This document shows, in pieces, positions 11,955 to 15,511 of a DNA stretch of 15,511 nucleotides. The notes below the pieces were generated by a model that was not told the DNA's origin, did no database searches, and was given only the letters and a program-made list of their open reading frames with translations. Position 1 is the stretch's first letter, and every line of letters starts with the position of its first letter. Position numbers and translations under genes: made by a program. The stretch spans positions 1-15,511 of the forward strand of contig JAZDOH010000077.1 in assembly GCA_043798815.1 (NCBI GenBank). The letters are read 5' to 3'. The DNA is from JAZDOH01 sp043798815 (GTDB taxonomy: Bacteria > Patescibacteriota > Gracilibacteria > UM-FILTER-43-11).

Positions 11955-13248
11955 AACCATTTACCTTTGTTCTCAATGTGGCACTCAAAGTTTGCGCTGG
12001 GCGGGCCAATGTGCCAAATGCCAGGCGTGGAATTCACTAGTCGAAGACGTAGTCGATTTAAGTCCAAAAAAACAAATCACGCTCAAAACCACACCGATGA
12101 AGCCGACGGTTTCAGCCAAAGGTTCCGCGATTTCCGTTGAACGGCTCGTCACTGGCATCGCAGAGCTCGATCGGGTAGTGGGGGGTGGGTTTGTACGTGA
12201 CGGGCTTGCCCTCCTCGTCGGCGATCCGGGAATCGGCAAGTCCACCCTCACGCTCCAAATCTGCGATCGCATGGCGGCGCTGGGGCGTTCGGTTTTGTAT
12301 TTTTCGGGTGAGGAATCGGTGGAACAAATCTCCGGACGTGCTCAAAGGCTTGGATTAAAACACGACATCGGTCTCATCAACGTGAACAATCTGGAGGCGA
12401 TTTTATCCACGATCGCGGCGGAAAAACCCGGGTTTGTGGTGGTGGATTCGGTTCAGGTGATGGCGAGCGAGCTCATCTCTTCACAGGCAGGCTCTGTGTC
12501 GCAGGTGCGATACGTGGCGGAACAGTTGATGCAAACGGCAAAAACTTCCGGTATTCCTATTTTACTCATCGGCCATGTCACAAAAGACGGCCAATTGGCG
12601 GGTCCGCAGGTGCTCACGCATCTGGTGGACACCGTGCTTTATTTGGAAGGGGATAAATTCCATCAATTTCGCCTGCTCCGCACCACCAAAAACCGTTTTG
12701 GGGCTGTGGATGAGGTTGGCGTGTTTAAAATGGCGGAAGATGGCCTGGAAGAGGTTAAAAACCCTTCCGCTTTGTTCCTCGAGGGTCGCGCCAAGGACCC
12801 CATCGGTTCCGTGATTTGCCCCGTGCTCGAAGGCACACGCACATTCCTCGTGGAAGTGCAGGCGCTTACCAATTACACCCAATTCGGTTATCCCAAGCGC
12901 ACGGCCAACGGGTTTGACCTGAACCGCCTGAACATCATCATCGCGGTGCTCAACCGCTACGCGAATTTAAAACTCGATTCCTCCGACGTGTTTGTGAACG
13001 TGGTGGGGGGCATCGAGCTTCGGGAGCCCGCCGCCGACCTCGCCGTGGCCATGGCGATCGCGAGCTCTAAACTCCAAAAACCTCTCCCCGCCGACCTGGT
13101 GGTAATGGGGGAAGTCGGATTGTCCGGCGAAGTCAGACAAGTGGTGCAGGCTGAGAAGCGGCTCAAAGAAGCCAAAAAATTAGGTTTCGAAAAGATTCTG
13201 TCTTCACAAAAAATAAAGTCCATCGCAGAAGCTGTAAAACTTGTGTGA
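11944..13248 (+). CDS. radA: DNA repair protein RadA
   Basis: A 434-residue protein, near the usual 450-460 of bacterial RadA (Sms), a DnaB-like helicase that promotes branch migration during recombination. Domain order is normal: a four-cysteine zinc finger (Cys9, Cys12, Cys23, Cys26), a linker, the RecA-like ATPase with Walker A GDPGIGKST (93-101), Walker B VVVDS (165-169, Asp168), and the RadA signature KNRFG (249-253). The C-terminal Lon-protease-like domain (about 275-434) includes VGGIELREPAADLAVAMAIASS and VVMGEVGLSGEVRQV. The start is chosen because it precedes the zinc finger directly and has a good promoter. No Shine-Dalgarno. It ends 11 bases from the convergent tatD stop. Confidence 0.96.
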   Translation: MKLKTIYLCSQCGTQSLRWAGQCAKCQAWNSLVEDVVDLSPKKQITLKTTPMKPTVSAKGSAISVERLVTGIAELDRVVGGGFVRDGLALLVGDPGIGKSTLTLQICDRMAALGRSVLYFSGEESVEQISGRAQRLGLKHDIGLINVNNLEAILSTIAAEKPGFVVVDSVQVMASELISSQAGSVSQVRYVAEQLMQTAKTSGIPILLIGHVTKDGQLAGPQVLTHLVDTVLYLEGDKFHQFRLLRTTKNRFGAVDEVGVFKMAEDGLEEVKNPSALFLEGRAKDPIGSVICPVLEGTRTFLVEVQALTNYTQFGYPKRTANGFDLNRLNIIIAVLNRYANLKLDSSDVFVNVVGGIELREPAADLAVAMAIASSKLQKPLPADLVVMGEVGLSGEVRQVVQAEKRLKEAKKLGFEKILSSQKIKSIAEAVKLV

Positions 13249-13259
13249 TCAAGCCAGCT

Positions 13260-14054
13260 TTAAATTCTAAAAAATCGCTCTGCATTTTCACTCGTCATCC
13301 GCGCAACCTCCTCGAGCGGCACGTCTTTGATCTCCGCGATGGTTTTGGCGACTTCCGCCACAAAAGCCGGTTCGTTTTTTTGGCCTCGATAACCCTCCGG
13401 AGGCAGGAAAGGGGAGTCGGTTTCAATCATGATTCGGTTGAGCGGAGTCTTGCGCACAACATCCCGAAGGGCGGTATTTTGGGGGTAAGTGATAATGCCC
13501 GTAAAAGAAAGCATGAGCCCCATGTCTAAAAGCTTTTCCGCCTCCACTGCGTTGCCGCTAAAACAATGCACCACCGCGTTTTTAAAATCCATTTCTTCCA
13601 GTATCCCTATCATGTCGAGGTAAGTTTGCTCATTTTCTCCGGGCTTTTTACCGCCTCTGCAATGTAGAATGGCCGGTAGGCTCAAATCGTCGGCAATTTC
13701 AAGTTGGCCTCTCAAAAACTCTTTTTGCGTTTCACAGGGGAATTTATCCCAGTAATAATCAAGTCCGATTTCGCCAATGGCCACCACCTTTTTCCCATTT
13801 TTCGCGTATTCAAAAACCTGCTCCAAACTTTTTTCCCTATTTTCCGTCAGATCCGTTGGCTGTATCCCGGCGGTCGTCCAAACGTTATCGTATTTTTCCA
13901 CAAGACGCAGTCCTTCAGGAATTTCTTTTAAATTACAGGCGACATTCACCATTTTTTTCACGCCCGCTTTTTTGGCACGTTCAATCACCTCAGCCTGAAT
14001 GGCTTTGGGCATCACTTGGATATGGGCATGCGTGTCGATCAGAAAATCAGCCAT
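13260..14054 (-). CDS. tatD: TatD-family metal-dependent DNase
   Basis: A 264-residue TIM-barrel hydrolase of normal length. TatD proteins are metal-dependent 3'-5' exonucleases or AP-site processing enzymes linked to DNA repair. Metal-site residues are in place: DTHAHI with His9 and His11, GEIGLDYYWD with Glu95, LHCRGG with His131, VHCFSG with His163, and ETDSPFLPPEGYRG with Asp213. One oddity is TAGIQP at 62-67, where most relatives have a histidine in place of Gln (GvHP). It lies 12 bases after tRNA-Leu on the same strand and probably shares its transcript. No ribosome binding site. It converges on radA, so two DNA-maintenance genes lie tail to tail. Confidence 0.93.
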   Translation of the reverse strand: MADFLIDTHAHIQVMPKAIQAEVIERAKKAGVKKMVNVACNLKEIPEGLRLVEKYDNVWTTAGIQPTDLTENREKSLEQVFEYAKNGKKVVAIGEIGLDYYWDKFPCETQKEFLRGQLEIADDLSLPAILHCRGGKKPGENEQTYLDMIGILEEMDFKNAVVHCFSGNAVEAEKLLDMGLMLSFTGIITYPQNTALRDVVRKTPLNRIMIETDSPFLPPEGYRGQKNEPAFVAEVAKTIAEIKDVPLEEVARMTSENAERFFRI

Positions 14055-14066
14055 TAAAATAAGTTA

Positions 14067-14151
14067 TGGTGCCCAGGAGAGGACTCGAACCTCTATCCCT
14101 TTCGGGGCCAGCTCCTAAGGCTGGTGTGTCTGCCAATTTCACCACCTGGGC
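14067..14151 (-). tRNA. tRNA-Leu (anticodon UAG)
   Basis: Read on the minus strand, the acceptor GCCCAGG (14151-14145) pairs with CCTGGGC (14077-14071), followed by discriminator A and an encoded CCA (14069-14067). The anticodon stem CCAGC/GCTGG encloses CTTAGGA, giving anticodon TAG for CUN leucine codons. A long variable arm (CCCCGAAAGGGA) marks a class II tRNA, and the T loop has the expected GTTCGAGTC. Length 85 bases. A TAAAAT at 14165-14160 is a plausible -10, but I see no good -35. Confidence 0.95.
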
Positions 14152-14209
14152 ACGATGTCATTTTACTTCAGCTTACGTCAAAAGGGTATTTTTTTAAACT
14201 TCTGTGTAC

Positions 14210-14240
14210 AAAAAAAGCGAATCATATTGACCCGCTTTTT
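14210..14240 (-). terminator. Intrinsic terminator after the unknown gene
   Basis: On the minus strand AAAAAGCGGGTCA and TGATTCGCTTTTT form a 13-pair stem, two of them G-U, around an ATA loop and continue into T residues. It lies 15 bases after the stop codon at 14256 and isolates the gene from tRNA-Leu-tatD. The A and T flanks make it usable from the other strand as well. Confidence 0.75.
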
Positions 14241-14255
14241 CTTGGCGCAGTGGAA

Positions 14256-15449
14256 TCAAGGCTGTGATAGACGCCCGATTAGGCATTCTGCAACTCCTGC
14301 AATTGCCTCTGTTTTGCTCTTTCTTTTTTGCATTCCGCCAATAACTGCAGCCTTCGCCCCTTTCGTTAATTTATAAACTAAGCTAGTTTTCCAATCACCC
14401 AATTCATCCGCATATTTTGTAGAATTAATGAAAATATAAACCTTTACCGGCTTGTCGTCTGGTTTAGCTTTATTTAATTCTCCCACTTTACCAACAAGCG
14501 TGTTTATAACATATATTCCACTGCCAGATTCTGGTTTATATTTAAAGGCTGATGGCTCTTCTGAACAATCTTCCGGAGCATCATAAAGCGGATATTCGAA
14601 TTCCAATGGAAGTTCTATATCAGCTATCAAAATTATAGTTCCGCCTGGTTGCACCTGCTTTAAAATTTTATCTATTGCAACCATGGCCTCTTTCTCGCTT
14701 CGCGCAGCAAAAGTCTTTTTTTTGCCAATTGAACCCATGACACTGGCATGCACAGCAACCGTACAAGCATCTTCCGTTACCAACATTAAAACTGTTTCCA
14801 AAATAGCTTCTACTTCTGCTAAGTGCGGATTTCTTTCATTTTCTATAATGAAATCTGCTAAAGCTGCTTTGCCGTTTGCAGCACCATCCTCTGCATCCTC
14901 AACAAGTCCCGGATTTGGATCATTGCCTTCAAGTGCGCTTAATATTCTTTTCTGGAATAGCTCGTATTGTCCCTCTTGAGTTTCCGGATCAGGGGCTTGA
15001 GCCTGCTCTGATACTACGGCTGTTACAACATGTTGTTCTCTAATTTCTGTAACCGCGGCACCTAGTTGTGCTGCAGGGCTGGAGCTAGCATTAATAACAG
15101 AAATTATCCTTTCCCTCTCAATCATAAGCCATAGAACCACCTGACCTTCGTATAGCCCAAATTGTTTATCGCTCAACTTTTGTTTTAATATTTTTTTTGC
15201 GTTATCTAATGTTGCTATTAATGTTTTAATGTCGCCGCGAGCAAACATCATTGAATGAGCGATGTCTTCCTCTGCTGCCATCATGCCTAGTGGCTGACCT
15301 GATGCAACATAATGCTCGGCAGACGCAAGAGCATTATTAAGGAATTCAGTTACCCTTTCAGGTTTTCCTTGTTCGACTATTGCGAACTGCGCCTGTGAGG
15401 CTAAATTTTCTCCTAACATGGTATGGGGGGTAAAAAAGTAATCAAACAT
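14256..15449 (-). CDS. Protein of unknown function, helical N-terminus plus C-terminal alpha/beta domain
   Basis: I do not recognise this 397-residue protein. Residues about 10-150 are rich in Ala, Glu, Leu and Lys and look like a bundle of paired helices (VTEFLNNALASAEHYVASG, IKTLIATLDNAKKILKQKL), TPR-like in feel but without a clear repeat. An acidic, Gln/Pro-containing linker follows (about 150-190). The C-terminal part (about 225-390) alternates strands and helices: DACTVAVHASVMG, GGTIILIADIELPLEFEYPLYD, KVYIFINSTKYADELGDW, AAVIGGM, suggesting a Rossmann-like or vWA-like fold. There is no signal peptide or membrane segment. Codon use appears more AT-rich than in its neighbours. The start could also be the ATG at 15419, 10 residues in. 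It has its own terminator and a hairpin in front. Confidence 0.7.
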   Translation of the reverse strand: MFDYFFTPHTMLGENLASQAQFAIVEQGKPERVTEFLNNALASAEHYVASGQPLGMMAAEEDIAHSMMFARGDIKTLIATLDNAKKILKQKLSDKQFGLYEGQVVLWLMIERERIISVINASSSPAAQLGAAVTEIREQHVVTAVVSEQAQAPDPETQEGQYELFQKRILSALEGNDPNPGLVEDAEDGAANGKAALADFIIENERNPHLAEVEAILETVLMLVTEDACTVAVHASVMGSIGKKKTFAARSEKEAMVAIDKILKQVQPGGTIILIADIELPLEFEYPLYDAPEDCSEEPSAFKYKPESGSGIYVINTLVGKVGELNKAKPDDKPVKVYIFINSTKYADELGDWKTSLVYKLTKGAKAAVIGGMQKRKSKTEAIAGVAECLIGRLSQP

Positions 15450-15459
15450 TAAGTTGAAG

Positions 15460-15481
15460 ACCTACGGGCGCGCTCGTAGGT
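15460..15481 (-). promoter_or_regulatory. Hairpin just upstream of the unknown gene
   Basis: ACCTACG and CGTAGGT form a perfect 7-bp stem around an 8-base GC-rich loop. It ends 10 bases before the ATG at 15449. The only Shine-Dalgarno-like bases (TAGGT) lie inside its arm, so the hairpin could restrain translation; that is a guess from position. Confidence 0.35.
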
Positions 15482-15511
15482 ATCTACTTAGACTCTCACC
15501 ATCAATTCGCC

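Noticed and set aside
14176..14181. TTGACG on the minus strand as -35 for tRNA-Leu
   Set aside because: Only 10 bases from the TAAAAT -10, too close for RNA polymerase.
15477..15505. TTGATG-N17-TACCTA as promoter for the gene at 15449
   Set aside because: The -10 matches consensus at only two positions and overlaps the hairpin arm; too weak to list.
1..15511. Alternative genetic code with TGA as glycine or tryptophan, known in some CPR groups
   Set aside because: Several genes end cleanly at TGA at the expected family length (rplU, rluD, rpsT, radA), and no gene needs in-frame TGA.

Overview
The window looks like a compact, ordinary bacterial chromosome segment from an uncultivated lineage. 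Gene content and style fit the Candidate Phyla Radiation (Patescibacteria), and Peregrinibacteria-like relatives are my best guess; that is an inference from general knowledge, not a database result. Reasons are very tight packing, scattered ribosomal protein genes that have lost their usual neighbours, lineage-specific proteins of unknown function beside universal housekeeping genes, and starts that lack Shine-Dalgarno sequences. The standard genetic code is used: TGA ends rplU, rluD, rpsT, radA and others.

Layout. 1-255: a terminator of an off-window gene, a promoter and a leader hairpin. 268-843 (+): winged-helix regulator. 961-1440 (+): rplS (L19) with a long C-terminal tail, then 1456-2550 (+) a CsaB-type pyruvyl transferase and 2570-2878 (+) rplU (L21), meeting convergent rluD-family pseudouridine synthase (2872-3798, -). 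3887-4899 (+): lineage-specific unknown gene whose real start is separated from its body by an apparent one-base frameshift. 5009-6166 (+): AAA_14/DUF4143 ATPase. 6167-6400: elaborate ribosomal-protein leader, with A-tract promoter, L10-type leader RNA, period-7 palindrome and hairpin. Then rplJ-rplL-LCP (LytR-CpsA-Psr) 6401-8790 (+). 8791-8861: promoter and a heptad-repeat leader for rpsT-ruvX (8862-9553, +), convergent with nadE (9536-10255, -). nadE and pepD (10343-11881, +) diverge from promoters whose -35 boxes overlap. radA (11944-13248, +) converges on tRNA-Leu(UAG)-tatD (-). 14256-15449 (-): unknown protein followed by a strong terminator.

How it works together. Most genes are translation (L19, L21, L10, L7/L12, S20, tRNA-Leu, rRNA pseudouridylation) or DNA maintenance (RadA, RuvX/YqgF, TatD). 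CsaB and LCP both act on cell-wall glycopolymers. NadE makes NAD, and PepD hydrolyses imported or recycled dipeptides.

The most interesting signals are non-coding. They are (i) two period-7 CTTA/TAAG arrays in the leaders of two unlinked ribosomal protein genes, sharing an 11-mer; (ii) absence of a usable Shine-Dalgarno at every start, with several promoters placed so that transcription would begin at the start codon; (iii) overlapping divergent -35 elements between nadE and pepD; and (iv) the frameshifted start at 3887-3928. I see no mobile element, CRISPR array or rRNA.
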